From a virus: a stretch of 54,774 nt of DNA. The DNA lies in the IMG/VR virus record IMGVR_UViG_3300049847_000273, positions 1 through 54,774 of that record; one strand, written 5' to 3'. Positions 15,025 through 24,072 of this stretch are shown piece by piece. The first letter of the stretch is position 1; each line of letters begins with the position of its first letter. The notes under the pieces were generated by a model. It did not search any database. It was not told where the DNA came from and saw nothing but the letters and a program-made list of their open reading frames with translations. The translations under genes and the position numbers were made by a program.

Positions 15025-16953
15025 TTATTTACCTCTTTGTCCTTGATTTGGAGTTAAAACTACTTTTGTTCCGTTAGGTTTTTGATATTCCATATCTTTA
15101 ACTACATCAAAAGGGTCGTTTAAATTTATGTTCAAAGTACCATTTGCAAACATTTTAGTGAGATCCTTCATCACCTTATCATTTGAACCTGCTAAATTTT
15201 CTTTTGTCATAGACCCCATTACATCTTTAAATGCAGTGTCAGAATCAGAAACTACTTTTGGAATAATTAACTTACTAGGCATTGAACTTAAAGAACTAGA
15301 TGATTTTAAAGTATTATTCTTTATAAACTCTGATTGATGAGCAGATACAGCCATAGCACCTTGCTCCCCTCTTAATTCAGCTATTGTTTTACCTGTTTTT
15401 TTGACACTTTCTAAGTCCATTTTAAATTTCTTCATATTAGCAACTATCCTTTCATTAGATCTTGCTATTTTTTGCTCCATACTTTCGTATGCCCCTGAAA
15501 CAACTTTAAAATGTGTTACTTTGTCATCTGCGAATCTTTTAGATGTCTCATTGTTTCTATACATCATATACCCAAGATAAGCTACCCCAGCAGCTACAAT
15601 CGCCAAAGGAATAGCCCAAGCCGCTAAAGGAGCCGTTCCTGACAACAACATACTTGTATAAGATTTTCCACTTACAGCAGCGGCTAATTGTGTTAATCTA
15701 TAGGCTTTTAAAGCCTTATTTGCTATTGAAGTAGCAAATGAAAAAGCATCCATCAATAATACTATTGTTTTCCATCCTGCAAAAGCAACTACGCCAATAG
15801 TAATAATATTTATCAATGCCCCCATATTATCAGTAATAAAACCAAGTAGAGACTTAGCTACTTTTAAACTTGCATTTGCTTCATCAGAAGAAACAATAAA
15901 ATTTGTAAAACCTGCTTTTAATCTTTTTATAGCATAGGATAAAGTATCTGTATTTTTAGCAGCTTGTTCTTGAGCTTTATTTGTATTCTGAATTGCTGTT
16001 AAAAAACGTTCTAAATCATCAAAGTTTTGAAATAAAGTTGCTCCAGTTTGTATTCCCGTTTTCTTGAAGAACATACCCATTGCAGCACTATTTCCTTCCA
16101 ATTTTTTAAGTTCTTTCAACCTTGTAACTAAATCCAATGTTTTATCACCAAGAATTTTTGTATTCACTCCTGCTTTCTGTAATGCTTTTGTTTTGTTTTT
16201 ATCAAAAGCCCCCACCATATTAAGGTCAACCATAAGGTTTCTAATACCTCTACCAACACCTTCTATCCCTAATGATTTTGTCAAAGTCTGAACTAAAGCA
16301 ATAGATTCTTCTACTCCAACATTTGCTAGTCTTGCTGTACCTCCAAATTGCTTTAATAAATCTGCTGTTTGAGAAATACTAATACTACCAACTATTTCTC
16401 CAGCAGACAATTTATTAACAACTCTATTAGCATCATTGGCAGCCAAACCATATATGTTCAAAACACCAGTCAAAGAATCAATAGCAGGCTCTAATTCCAT
16501 TCTAGCAGCTTCCGCCATTAAAATACTATTCTTAGTTATTTCTTTTAATGCGTCTGGCTTATCTAAATATTCAGACATTTTTGACCCAACAATTTCAAAT
16601 GATTTAGCAACATCTATCGCACTTCTTTGTGATGTTTTCGCCAAATCTTCTATTTGCTTATTCATTGCTCCTACCTTAGTTCCAGTAACAGCCGACAAGC
16701 TATGTATTGCTGTTTCATAATCCATAACGTCTTTACCAGCATAATAAAAAAGTGAAGCTATACCACCACCTAAAGCTAACTGAGACAAATTATTCATTGA
16801 ACTCCATAAGCTATTCAACCTCCTATCAACACGGTTAAATGCAGAAGCATTAGCCGTAGCAAACCTAGAAGTTTTAGTTGTCATTTTGTCAACAACATCA
16901 CTAAACCTATCCACGGCAGTAAAAATAGTAGGTACTCTCATTGCTTGTGCCAT
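15025..16953 (-). CDS. Tail tape measure protein
   Basis: 642 residues, with the N-terminal layout of TP901-type tape measure proteins (GKDVMDYETAIHSLSAVTG, then EIVGSISISQTADLLKQFGG and a conserved FKKTGIQTGATLF). Two hydrophobic segments lie near residues 375-405 and 440-470. It sets tail length and moves to the cell membrane at infection. At 642 residues the expected tail is fairly short. A hairpin terminator lies between it and the upstream chaperone. Confidence 0.85.
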   Translation of the reverse strand: MAQAMRVPTIFTAVDRFSDVVDKMTTKTSRFATANASAFNRVDRRLNSLWSSMNNLSQLALGGGIASLFYYAGKDVMDYETAIHSLSAVTGTKVGAMNKQIEDLAKTSQRSAIDVAKSFEIVGSKMSEYLDKPDALKEITKNSILMAEAARMELEPAIDSLTGVLNIYGLAANDANRVVNKLSAGEIVGSISISQTADLLKQFGGTARLANVGVEESIALVQTLTKSLGIEGVGRGIRNLMVDLNMVGAFDKNKTKALQKAGVNTKILGDKTLDLVTRLKELKKLEGNSAAMGMFFKKTGIQTGATLFQNFDDLERFLTAIQNTNKAQEQAAKNTDTLSYAIKRLKAGFTNFIVSSDEANASLKVAKSLLGFITDNMGALINIITIGVVAFAGWKTIVLLMDAFSFATSIANKALKAYRLTQLAAAVSGKSYTSMLLSGTAPLAAWAIPLAIVAAGVAYLGYMMYRNNETSKRFADDKVTHFKVVSGAYESMEQKIARSNERIVANMKKFKMDLESVKKTGKTIAELRGEQGAMAVSAHQSEFIKNNTLKSSSSLSSMPSKLIIPKVVSDSDTAFKDVMGSMTKENLAGSNDKVMKDLTKMFANGTLNINLNDPFDVVKDMEYQKPNGTKVVLTPNQGQRGK

Positions 16954-16976
16954 ATCTTTTTTTGTTTTAGAAAAAA

Positions 16977-17009
16977 ACCCATTAATAGCTATTACTACTA
17001 CTAATGGGT
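16977..17009 (-). terminator. Hairpin inside the tail operon
   Basis: Stem ACCCATTA / TAATGGGT (8 bp) followed on the minus strand by a T run. It lies between the chaperone frameshift product and the tape measure gene, so it may lower expression of the tape measure or only partly terminate. Confidence 0.6.
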
Positions 17010-17016
17010 CTAATGG

Positions 17017-17184
17017 TTATTTTTTGTTTTGTTTATTAATACGAACTAGCTCGTCATACCAATATAAAAGCCCTTCAAAGTCCAAATCATCACAGTACAT
17101 ATTTCGTATTGTTTTTGGACTCCAATGATGATAGTCCACTAAGCTTTTAATTATGTTATTTAAGCTATCCGCATCACAACTACG
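17017..17184 (-). CDS. Frameshift extension of the tail assembly chaperone (about 56 codons)
   Basis: Downstream of the stop of the gene at 17180, an open frame shifted by +1 (equal to -2) continues for 56 codons without its own start. It contains SLNNIIKSLVDYHHWSPKTI and DDLDFEGLLYWYDELVRI, which looks like real protein. The switch would occur at the run GTTTTTTCG (about 17191-17183) right at the stop codon. Tail chaperones of most contractile and flexible-tail phages are made as a short and a frameshifted long form, and Mu uses a -2 shift. The extension lies between chaperone and tape measure, exactly the known position. Confidence 0.75.
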   Translation of the reverse strand, partial: RSCDADSLNNIIKSLVDYHHWSPKTIRNMYCDDLDFEGLLYWYDELVRINKQNKK

Positions 17185-17599
17185 AAAAAACAGAAGCGAC
17201 TGAACTTACAACATCGTAATCGTAACGGCTCATTAAATCCAAGTAGGCTATCGGTTGTCCGATAATATGAGCCACCATTCTTAATTGTAAATTCATCGGG
17301 TCCACTCTAACATCAATACCCTTTGCAATGTTTGCCAAATTGGTTGGCTTGATTCTCGTTACAAAGTTTAATTCGGATAAAGTAACATCCCCTGATTCAT
17401 TCTTAATTGGGTTTTTCAATGTGTATTTTGGCACTTGATTCTCATCAAAAACTAAATACCCATCTACAATTGCATCCAAAATATCAGAATATAATCCTTC
17501 TAATTCGTCTTTCTGAGCTGGTTTCTTTACCCATTGATTGATAAATACTTCCAAATCATTTAATGCAACTTCCTTACTTACTACACTTGCTTTTTTCAT
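17180..17599 (-). CDS. Tail assembly chaperone, short form
   Basis: 139 residues, soluble, helical. It lies between the tail tube and tape measure genes, the fixed position of tail assembly chaperones. It ends at a slippery run that allows a longer product (see 17017-17184). Motifs such as LSELNFVTRIKPTNLANIA and MRMVAHIIGQP-like sequence (LRMVAHIIGQPIAYLDLM) fit the chaperone group. It should bind tape measure during tail assembly and not be part of the virion. Confidence 0.7.
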   Translation of the reverse strand: MKKASVVSKEVALNDLEVFINQWVKKPAQKDELEGLYSDILDAIVDGYLVFDENQVPKYTLKNPIKNESGDVTLSELNFVTRIKPTNLANIAKGIDVRVDPMNLQLRMVAHIIGQPIAYLDLMSRYDYDVVSSVASVFS

Positions 17600-17617
17600 T
17601 TTAGTTAATTCTAGTTA

Positions 17618-18028
17618 TTAAGTTATTTTATCTAATTCTCGGTTCCCCGCTAATTTTAAGGTCAATGTACCTGCGTTGGTGTCTAACTGAATATCACCAA
17701 TTGGTCTCCCAACTCCTTTGTAGGTTACCCCTGCAATGTTGCTGATTGTCCAAGTTCCCATAGAAGGACTTGCTGCCAATTTATTCAATGATGAAAATTC
17801 AGCATCTGAAATCATATCAACTGCAATAGGACCTTCAATACTCCAACGAACTCTATTCAATTGCGACATCATTTGACCGTCTGAGGTTACTTGATTTGCA
17901 TCATCATTTCCTCGAATACCGCCTCTGTCTATTGTGAAGCTCTCGTTGGCTTTAGGATAGAATCTGTATGTACCTGATACGTGGCTACAAACAATTTCCG
18001 TTACGTCTCCAAAAACAAAATTTGCCAT
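17618..18028 (-). CDS. Tail tube protein
   Basis: 136 residues, beta-rich, with the length and place (directly after the sheath gene) of the Mu gpM-type tail tube. Motifs: YRFYPKANESFTIDRGGIRG and RVRWSIEGPIAVDM. It forms hexameric rings that stack into the inner tube. Confidence 0.8.
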   Translation of the reverse strand: MANFVFGDVTEIVCSHVSGTYRFYPKANESFTIDRGGIRGNDDANQVTSDGQMMSQLNRVRWSIEGPIAVDMISDAEFSSLNKLAASPSMGTWTISNIAGVTYKGVGRPIGDIQLDTNAGTLTLKLAGNRELDKIT

Positions 18029-18046
18029 ATTTTTTTACTTTAAAAA

Positions 18047-19564
18047 TTAAAATCCTGCGCTTGCAGTTGTACTTTCTATTCTTGCAATTCCGGTACGTTT
18101 GTACTTAAATGCGGTTTCAAATCTGTTTGGATTAGTAGTAGAAATTGAAACGACCAAACTTGATTTAGAGAAACTCGGATCATTGATTAATGCTTTTTGA
18201 GCTACATCATCAAACAAATCAAAAACAATGGATTTCCACTCTTTTGGTTTGATACAACCATCAACATCTATTGATTGCTCATCTCTTACCAACGTCTTGT
18301 CTTTCAAGAATCTAGATTCCAATGTTCTGTAACCATCTGACATATTGAAATCAATGTTCAAGTTTCTAGGATAAGCATACTGTAATGGCAACTCTCCCGC
18401 TGGATGATAAGTAGTAACCAAATCTTGAACTTGATACGCTCCGTTTACCAACATTACTGTTGAGCATCCTTTTTTTACCAAGAAATCACGGTTTACATAA
18501 TCTTTCAAATCTCCAATATCTCCATTTGAAGGAATTGGCATATCAGGATAGTACAAACTATTCACATCCAAGTTTGGATTGTTTTGAAAAGTTGGTGCTA
18601 CCAAAGCCACAACGTTTGCAGCAGCTTCATAGGTAAATCCTTTTGAGTTTGGCGCAAGGCAAAGAGCGTTTGTTACTTGATTGATTCTTGAAGCATTGTC
18701 AGTAATGGTCGATAGAACTGTTTTATCGCCTGAGACGTTTCCTGTGTAAGCCACAAACGGCTTGAAGATTAGTCCTGAGTAACGTCCTGTTGGATTTAAT
18801 TCAGAAGGCACTCCGTTGAATACCTCCAAGTCAGGTAATTTATCTGAATAAGGATTAATAACCTCTGTGTACCAATCATCTCCAAACTGAGCTAATGTAG
18901 GTGCTAAATCAACTGCTCCTGTACCCTGTGTTTGCGCTGTTTGAGAATAAGAAACTCCTGCTGCGTTTAACCCAAAATCTACAGATACATTAATCTCAGC
19001 ACTTGTAGCTCCTTTCCATTTTGAAGTCATAGTCACAACACCTAATGCTGATGTAGCTGTTACTGGCGCGCCTAATACTCCATTGATTGCATCTTTCATC
19101 TTGGTAGCAATCATTGTTGGTGTATCGCCTGATGCAACTGAGAAGGAATAGGTTTGGAAATCTACTGAAGAACGTCCATTGATGATTACGGTGTGAGTCG
19201 CATTTGCTGTTGCTGTTCCTACTACTGTCCAATCTCTTGTTGAAACTGTAGCTCCACCGTTTGTAATTTGTGGAAAAACAATTGTTGGAATTCCACCAAC
19301 TCCATCACCCGTTTTAGGTCTAAGGATTCTCATTATTGAGTGAATTGGTGAGCCATAACCGTAAAGGTCTCCAGCTTCTGTTGCGCTTGTAACCTCTCTT
19401 TTTGTTACCGCAAGCCCTGCCTGATTAGCAGTATTGGCTTCTCCAAACACCGCAATGATATGTGGCAAGTTTTGGGTGTCGTTATTGGAAAAATACTTTT
19501 TAATTGCATATCCACTAACTCTTGAAATCCTATCAAGACCAACTGCCGTTGAAATTGTAGCCAT
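18047..19564 (-). CDS. Tail sheath protein
   Basis: 505 residues. Contains ALCLAPNSKGFTYEAAANVV and, near the end, KEWKSIVFDLFDDVAQKALI, which match the conserved C-terminal part of contractile sheath proteins. Residues about 120-200 (TVIINGRSSVDFQTYSFSV) form an extra beta domain of the type also seen in the decoration protein at 21870. It proves that the tail is contractile. Confidence 0.9.
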   Translation of the reverse strand: MATISTAVGLDRISRVSGYAIKKYFSNNDTQNLPHIIAVFGEANTANQAGLAVTKREVTSATEAGDLYGYGSPIHSIMRILRPKTGDGVGGIPTIVFPQITNGGATVSTRDWTVVGTATANATHTVIINGRSSVDFQTYSFSVASGDTPTMIATKMKDAINGVLGAPVTATSALGVVTMTSKWKGATSAEINVSVDFGLNAAGVSYSQTAQTQGTGAVDLAPTLAQFGDDWYTEVINPYSDKLPDLEVFNGVPSELNPTGRYSGLIFKPFVAYTGNVSGDKTVLSTITDNASRINQVTNALCLAPNSKGFTYEAAANVVALVAPTFQNNPNLDVNSLYYPDMPIPSNGDIGDLKDYVNRDFLVKKGCSTVMLVNGAYQVQDLVTTYHPAGELPLQYAYPRNLNIDFNMSDGYRTLESRFLKDKTLVRDEQSIDVDGCIKPKEWKSIVFDLFDDVAQKALINDPSFSKSSLVVSISTTNPNRFETAFKYKRTGIARIESTTASAGF

Positions 19565-19576
19565 GTGTTTTATTTT

Positions 19577-20194
19577 TTAATTGTTAAATACTAATTGAAA
19601 TCCTTTGTTAGTAGCATCTAATGTTACCAAAGTATCGTTGCCTAATAACGGAATACCCGTCCATAAATCTTGATTTTCTTGAATTCTAACCGAGAATACC
19701 ATCCTTGCAAATCGAATAAATCTAGCATCGTAATTTGAGTGATTACCAAAGTTTGAAAAGTCAATGTCAAATTTGAATGATTCTAAATATTTACCCCCTA
19801 TGAGTCCTGGTGGTAAACCTAATGTCAGATACTTTCCGCTTGACAAAATGTATCGAATCATCCCTACATACAAAAAAATTTTATCTCTCGCTTCTAAACT
19901 AGGTTGTAGTGTTGAGGAAGCTGCTCCTGAGGCAAAAACGTCAATGATATAAGTGGTGTCGCCTTGTGAGTCTTTTGTGGTGTAACCCTTGTAATCGGCT
20001 CCTGCTAACATCACTGTAATCATTACATCTTCTGATTTATCAAACGGCTCTTGTCTTTCTAAAAAAACACCGAAATCACTTGTGAATCCTTGTAACACTT
20101 TTTGATTGGTTAGCTCGGTAAGCAGGATTTCTCCAATTCTATTCTGAACTATCTCGAAGCCTTGTCTTGGTATTGACTCTGTAATTATCGCCAT
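19577..20194 (-). CDS. Tail terminator-like protein
   Basis: 205 residues. Location before the sheath, and the content (FEIVQNRIGEILLTELTNQK at the start; mixed alpha-beta), suggest a tail terminator or tail completion protein that caps the tail end joining the head. I do not see a decisive family motif; gene order is the main support. Confidence 0.5.
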   Translation of the reverse strand: MAIITESIPRQGFEIVQNRIGEILLTELTNQKVLQGFTSDFGVFLERQEPFDKSEDVMITVMLAGADYKGYTTKDSQGDTTYIIDVFASGAASSTLQPSLEARDKIFLYVGMIRYILSSGKYLTLGLPPGLIGGKYLESFKFDIDFSNFGNHSNYDARFIRFARMVFSVRIQENQDLWTGIPLLGNDTLVTLDATNKGFQLVFNN

Positions 20195-20197
20195 TTT

Positions 20198-20581
20198 CTA
20201 TTGTTTATAATCGCCTAATATCAAACAAATCATTCCTAACGTTTCATCGGGAAAACTCTCTCTCACATAATAGTTTTTCACGATACCTGAGCTGTCTTTG
20301 TACGAAACTAAATGTCTTACTAAAGCAATCTCTTGATTTGCATTTCTTACGGGATACCCTTTAGCCACCAAGACTGCTTCGTCTATGGTGGCTCGGGCAT
20401 TTTTGGTATTTACTTGGTTTCCATCGCTATCAAATGAAATATGGTGTTTAACCGCCCATCCTGTGATATTTATAGTCAAACTTCTGTCAGGTGTACTCAT
20501 CTCGATTTCCTCTTGGTAACCTGTTTTGTTTACGTACATCTTAACGTCTCGTCTTACTATGTCTAAAAATGGACTTGGCAT
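20198..20581 (-). CDS. Head-tail connector protein
   Basis: 127 residues, between the capsid and tail genes. Beta-rich, with RDVKMYVNKTGYQEEIEM and TINITGWAVKHHISFDSDG. In head-tail modules this slot holds the stopper or head completion protein, so that is the likely role. It lies 4 bases from the next gene. Confidence 0.5.
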   Translation of the reverse strand: MPSPFLDIVRRDVKMYVNKTGYQEEIEMSTPDRSLTINITGWAVKHHISFDSDGNQVNTKNARATIDEAVLVAKGYPVRNANQEIALVRHLVSYKDSSGIVKNYYVRESFPDETLGMICLILGDYKQ

Positions 20582-20587
20582 AACATT

Positions 20588-20785
20588 CTATTTTTTAGCT
20601 TTCTTGGATGCTGGTTTTTCTTCTGATTCCTCTTTTTCTTCATCTTGCACTTGTTCGATAAAACCTTCTTTTATCAACTCGTAAGCAGGACTACACAATT
20701 GAGATTCATCTACTATATCACCGTGTTCTGCAATACCGTTGTTTTTAACGGTCATAGCAATTGGTATAACTCTATACTTTGCCAT
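20588..20785 (-). CDS. Small head-tail module protein (65 aa)
   Basis: 65 residues: a compact N-terminal region (YRVIPIAMTVKNNGIAEHGD, then SPAYELIKEGFIEQV), followed by a Lys/Glu-rich tail ending in KKAKK. It is directly downstream of the capsid gene. Similar short proteins follow the capsid gene in many Bacteroidota phages, but its role is unknown. Confidence 0.5.
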   Translation of the reverse strand: MAKYRVIPIAMTVKNNGIAEHGDIVDESQLCSPAYELIKEGFIEQVQDEEKEESEEKPASKKAKK

Positions 20786-20787
20786 GA

Positions 20788-21867
20788 TTAAAGAACTTGT
20801 AAGGTGTAGATTTTATCAATTGTAAAAGGAACAACCAAAGGAGCAGATGTCAACTCAATTGTACTAGAGATTGTTTTCACATCGCTATAAGCACGAATCA
20901 AGTAATCCGCTTCAACAATTGCAGGAACATCTACTGAAACTCCACCGATTGTGCTTGTGTTCATGGTTGGCAAACCTCCGAAAATTGTTTTTCCTTGGAA
21001 GTCGTCCGGTAACATGATTACCTTGTTGTTTGCCAAGTAATACTGAGTTGAACCGTTAGCATCAGTATATTTCTCGTTGTACGTCCAAAGGTTTACTACG
21101 AAATCACCTGCTGCAATTCTACCTTGTAAGGCAAAACCTGTTGACTCAGTAAATTGTGGCATTCCAACATTGATTCTTTGGATTTGCTCAACTATGTTTG
21201 GTCCTTGTTTAGTGATTTGGTCTGTTGCGATAAAAGCAGCAAAAGCATCACCTCTCATTACCACGTTTACAGCTGCCCCATAAGAGTTACCAACGTTTCT
21301 TAAGAAAGTCATACCTGCTCTCAAATCGTCAATTGGTTTCGCTGTTGTAGGATTACTCCATAAAACAGGTGCTACTACCATAGAAGATGCTTTACGGTTG
21401 TAGTTGATGTTGTCTCCGTTTACCAAGGTTACGATACCTGTTTGAAGAACATCAGCTTGTTGTTTACGGATTGCACGAACTATTTTGTCTCTGTTTTTGC
21501 TGATTGCTTTAACTGCATTTTTAGCAATTACGCTGTTCACTTGCATATTGTCCATTCCAACTCCCATTGCAACTGTATTCATGTACACTTGGTCTCTTTG
21601 GAAGTCATAATCCTCTTTGAAGTAAGGTGGAATATACTTGTGTTCTGAAACTCTTGAAAACTTGTTTTTATTTCCTTCTGTGAAACGAATTACGTCAGAA
21701 GCAATAAGGTCATTGTCTCTTTGAACTTCTACATCAACTTCAAACGTTGGTGTTGTTTCTTCAGGGAACCAAGCAGAAAATCCAGAACGTACCGGAATAT
21801 CTTCTTCAAACTTACCAACAATCTTTGATGTTAGCGCTCTACTGTGTTGAATTCTATCGATTGGCAT
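20788..21867 (-). CDS. Major capsid protein (lambda gpE type)
   Basis: 359 residues, the usual length for the lambda E family. Motifs: EDIPVRSGFSAWFPEETTPT, NKFSRVSEHKYIPPYFKEDY and VNVVMRGDAFAAFIA. It forms the head shell. The gene order protease - decoration - capsid is that of lambda C-D-E. Confidence 0.85.
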   Translation of the reverse strand: MPIDRIQHSRALTSKIVGKFEEDIPVRSGFSAWFPEETTPTFEVDVEVQRDNDLIASDVIRFTEGNKNKFSRVSEHKYIPPYFKEDYDFQRDQVYMNTVAMGVGMDNMQVNSVIAKNAVKAISKNRDKIVRAIRKQQADVLQTGIVTLVNGDNINYNRKASSMVVAPVLWSNPTTAKPIDDLRAGMTFLRNVGNSYGAAVNVVMRGDAFAAFIATDQITKQGPNIVEQIQRINVGMPQFTESTGFALQGRIAAGDFVVNLWTYNEKYTDANGSTQYYLANNKVIMLPDDFQGKTIFGGLPTMNTSTIGGVSVDVPAIVEADYLIRAYSDVKTISSTIELTSAPLVVPFTIDKIYTLQVL

Positions 21868-21869
21868 AA

Positions 21870-22640
21870 TTAGTTGTTGAATTTAGTCATTTCAGTTACG
21901 TTGTTCAAAACGAAACCTAATGCGGTTAATATATCTTTTAATGCTTTGTTACCCACTATCGTGTCTAATGTAACTCCTAAAGGCAAAATCAACATTGAAG
22001 CATCAATATCACCTGACATAGCATAATTGGCACTTACACTAGCTGCTGGAGCTAAAGTTGTGATTCCGTTTGAAACTTTTAAGATTCCAATTACGTTGGC
22101 TAATGTTGCAGGAGTTGCAGGAGAAAATCCTTCATCGACACCTGTTGTACCATTGATAATTGTAAAAGTTGGTGTAGTACCTGTACCTGTAGCAACTAAA
22201 TCTGTTTTGTTTCCAACTGTTGAAGCTGTGAATACTACAGAATCAAGCAATGCTCCCGAAGCTGGTCCTGTTGCATAAGCAGTCAATGCTCCTGAGTAAG
22301 TACCTGTTGCTGTACCCGCACCTGTTGTAGCACCAACGGCTAAGTTTGCAAAAGCAGTGGCTAATTGAGCGGCAGTTGTAGCTCCTGTTGAAGTATAAGT
22401 AAGCCCTGCGATAATCATTGTTTGACCTGCTGTTAAAGCTACGAATTTAGCTGTTGCAGTCTCAAATGTACCTGAGTTTCTTACTACTAAAATTCCATCA
22501 TTTGCATCTAAAGACTCCCCAAGGTTGTTGATGAAAACACCTGAATTGTATCTATTTCCAAATGTGAAGATGTTTTGATATAAATAATCGACTGTTGACT
22601 GATTATTAGTTATCCCCCTTTGTGTTGCGTAAATAGGCAT
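21870..22640 (-). CDS. Head decoration protein with inserted beta domain
   Basis: 256 residues. It occupies the place of lambda gpD. The ends (MPIYATQRGITNNQS and the C-terminal AMSGDIDASMLILP) look like a decoration protein, while residues about 70-165 (AGQTMIIAGLTYTSTGATT, then FTASTVGNKTDLVATGTG) form a Thr/Ala/Gly-rich Ig-like domain related to the extra domain of the sheath. Such added domains often make virions adhesive, for example to mucus or cell-surface sugars; not shown here. Confidence 0.65.
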   Translation of the reverse strand: MPIYATQRGITNNQSTVDYLYQNIFTFGNRYNSGVFINNLGESLDANDGILVVRNSGTFETATAKFVALTAGQTMIIAGLTYTSTGATTAAQLATAFANLAVGATTGAGTATGTYSGALTAYATGPASGALLDSVVFTASTVGNKTDLVATGTGTTPTFTIINGTTGVDEGFSPATPATLANVIGILKVSNGITTLAPAASVSANYAMSGDIDASMLILPLGVTLDTIVGNKALKDILTALGFVLNNVTEMTKFNN

Positions 22641-22652
22641 ATCTGTAAATTA

Positions 22653-22985
22653 TTAAAGTTTAAAGTCAAAAGCTGCTTTGATTTCAGCTTGGTTTTCTGT
22701 AGAGATAGCTCCCAATTCAGTTGTGGTTTCAGCAGTTACAATCGAGCTTGCGCTGTCTTGTTTCATGTCGTCTAGCATACTCATGGTAGCTAATTTTGCT
22801 TGAAATTTGTGAGCCTGAGCATTCGTAATTTCTAAGCCACTTTCGATTCCAGCTTGAACCGCATCAGGATCAGCTTTTGAATACGCCATCCATGATTCAA
22901 CTCTGTCTTTCTCTTTTGCCATGCCCTCGTTTACGATTTCAGCATAAACACTAGGATGCTCTTGTTTGAATTCCTGTTTTGTCAT
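22653..22985 (-). CDS. Nested scaffold protein (internal start of protease gene)
   Basis: An in-frame Met at codon 308 (position 22985) starts a 110-residue charged helical protein equal to the C terminus of the protease gene. In lambda the scaffold Nu3 is made from such an internal start in gene C. The break in character (Asn/Ser-rich linker just before, then scaffold-like sequence) supports this, but expression is not shown. Confidence 0.5.
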   Translation of the reverse strand: MTKQEFKQEHPSVYAEIVNEGMAKEKDRVESWMAYSKADPDAVQAGIESGLEITNAQAHKFQAKLATMSMLDDMKQDSASSIVTAETTTELGAISTENQAEIKAAFDFKL

Positions 22986-23906
22986 TGTGTTTGAATTTGA
23001 TTTAATATTTGATTTTTGTTTACTCGGTGTATTCTTTATTGTATTGTTTGATAAAATTTTATTCACTACTTCATCAAAACTTGCTATTCCATCTATGAAT
23101 GTTCCAACGGCATCTTTGCTAAAAACGGTATGACCATTGTCGAATTTACTTCCTGCTAACTGCGGGCGATTAGACAACACGCTTGATATGAAATTTTCGT
23201 TTATTGGGTCTAACAACTCGTTAACTATCATATCGTAATTATCGTTGTTTAGAGCTTCCTCAAAGGCTTTGTTCTTGGAAGTGGATTTGGTAGCGTATAA
23301 GACAACGGTTTTTTCTCCGTCTTGATCCACATTCCCATGTGGCTTTCCGCTGAACTGAATCATTGTCCCTACACTACCTACGATATTCATTCCATCCTCT
23401 GAGTAAATCTCGGTGCAAGCTGATATAATTCCGTAGCAAGCCGACCCTGCCATTCCTCCTTTTTCTACTAAAGCATATACAGGCTTTGTTGCTTTCACTT
23501 GGTTGATTGTATCTACCATTAATTGCACTGCTCCAGTAGCTCCTCCTCCTGAATCGGCTTTTACAATGAAACCTTTGATTCTATTGTCATTAGCCATTTT
23601 CAGCATTCTTGATGACAAATCTTTGGTTCCGTAACTTGATGCTCCACCGTTTTTTGTGATTGGACCATTCAAATTGATTATTCCAATGCCTTCAAATTCA
23701 CTAGAGTTATTTAATTCATAAGACTCTTGAATAATTCTAGTGTCTCCCTTAATTTCCAAAAGACTAACAGAATTTAATTTAGAATCAGGATTGTCTAATG
23801 CTACTCCATTTTGAATGTTTTTTAAGATTGAAGATAAATGCATTAAAGATACTGAATCAATGCTCCAGGGCTGTCCGTATATTTCTTTTGCTAATGGGAA
23901 ATTCAT
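22653..23906 (-). CDS. S49-family prohead protease with C-terminal scaffold
   Basis: 417 residues. Residues about 70-285 are an S49 / SppA-like serine protease: INLNGPITKNGG, ADSGGGATGAV (from 117) and GMAGSACYG (151-159, Ser155 likely nucleophile). The rest, from about 308, is a charged helical scaffold-like part (MTKQEFKQEHPSVYAEIV). This protease-scaffold fusion with a nested scaffold is the lambda gpC/Nu3 layout. It is the first gene of the capsid-tail operon, after a leader with a hairpin (23934-23969). Confidence 0.85.
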   Translation of the reverse strand: MNFPLAKEIYGQPWSIDSVSLMHLSSILKNIQNGVALDNPDSKLNSVSLLEIKGDTRIIQESYELNNSSEFEGIGIINLNGPITKNGGASSYGTKDLSSRMLKMANDNRIKGFIVKADSGGGATGAVQLMVDTINQVKATKPVYALVEKGGMAGSACYGIISACTEIYSEDGMNIVGSVGTMIQFSGKPHGNVDQDGEKTVVLYATKSTSKNKAFEEALNNDNYDMIVNELLDPINENFISSVLSNRPQLAGSKFDNGHTVFSKDAVGTFIDGIASFDEVVNKILSNNTIKNTPSKQKSNIKSNSNTMTKQEFKQEHPSVYAEIVNEGMAKEKDRVESWMAYSKADPDAVQAGIESGLEITNAQAHKFQAKLATMSMLDDMKQDSASSIVTAETTTELGAISTENQAEIKAAFDFKL

Positions 23907-23933
23907 GTTTTTTATATTTAGAATTGAAACAAA

Positions 23934-24047
23934 AAAAGAGCTATCCGTCCAAAAACAGGTAGCTCTTTTACTAATTCACTTTCGATGTTATCACAACATT
24001 AAAATTTTATTTCCTTACAAATGTAAATATTTTTTAATTACAAACAA
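23934..24047 (-). promoter_or_regulatory. Promoter and leader hairpin of the capsid-tail operon
   Basis: Minus strand order: TTG (24047-24045), TACATTTG (24025-24018), 19 bases apart; inverted repeat ATGTT-N5-AACAT (23985-23999); hairpin AAAAGAGCTA / TAGCTCTTTT (23934-23969) followed by a T run; then the start of the protease gene at 23906. A terminator-like hairpin between promoter and gene implies attenuation or antitermination. The same order occurs at 47996-48090. Confidence 0.7.
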
Positions 24048-24072
24048 TTATTTTATTATTTAACATAAAAAA

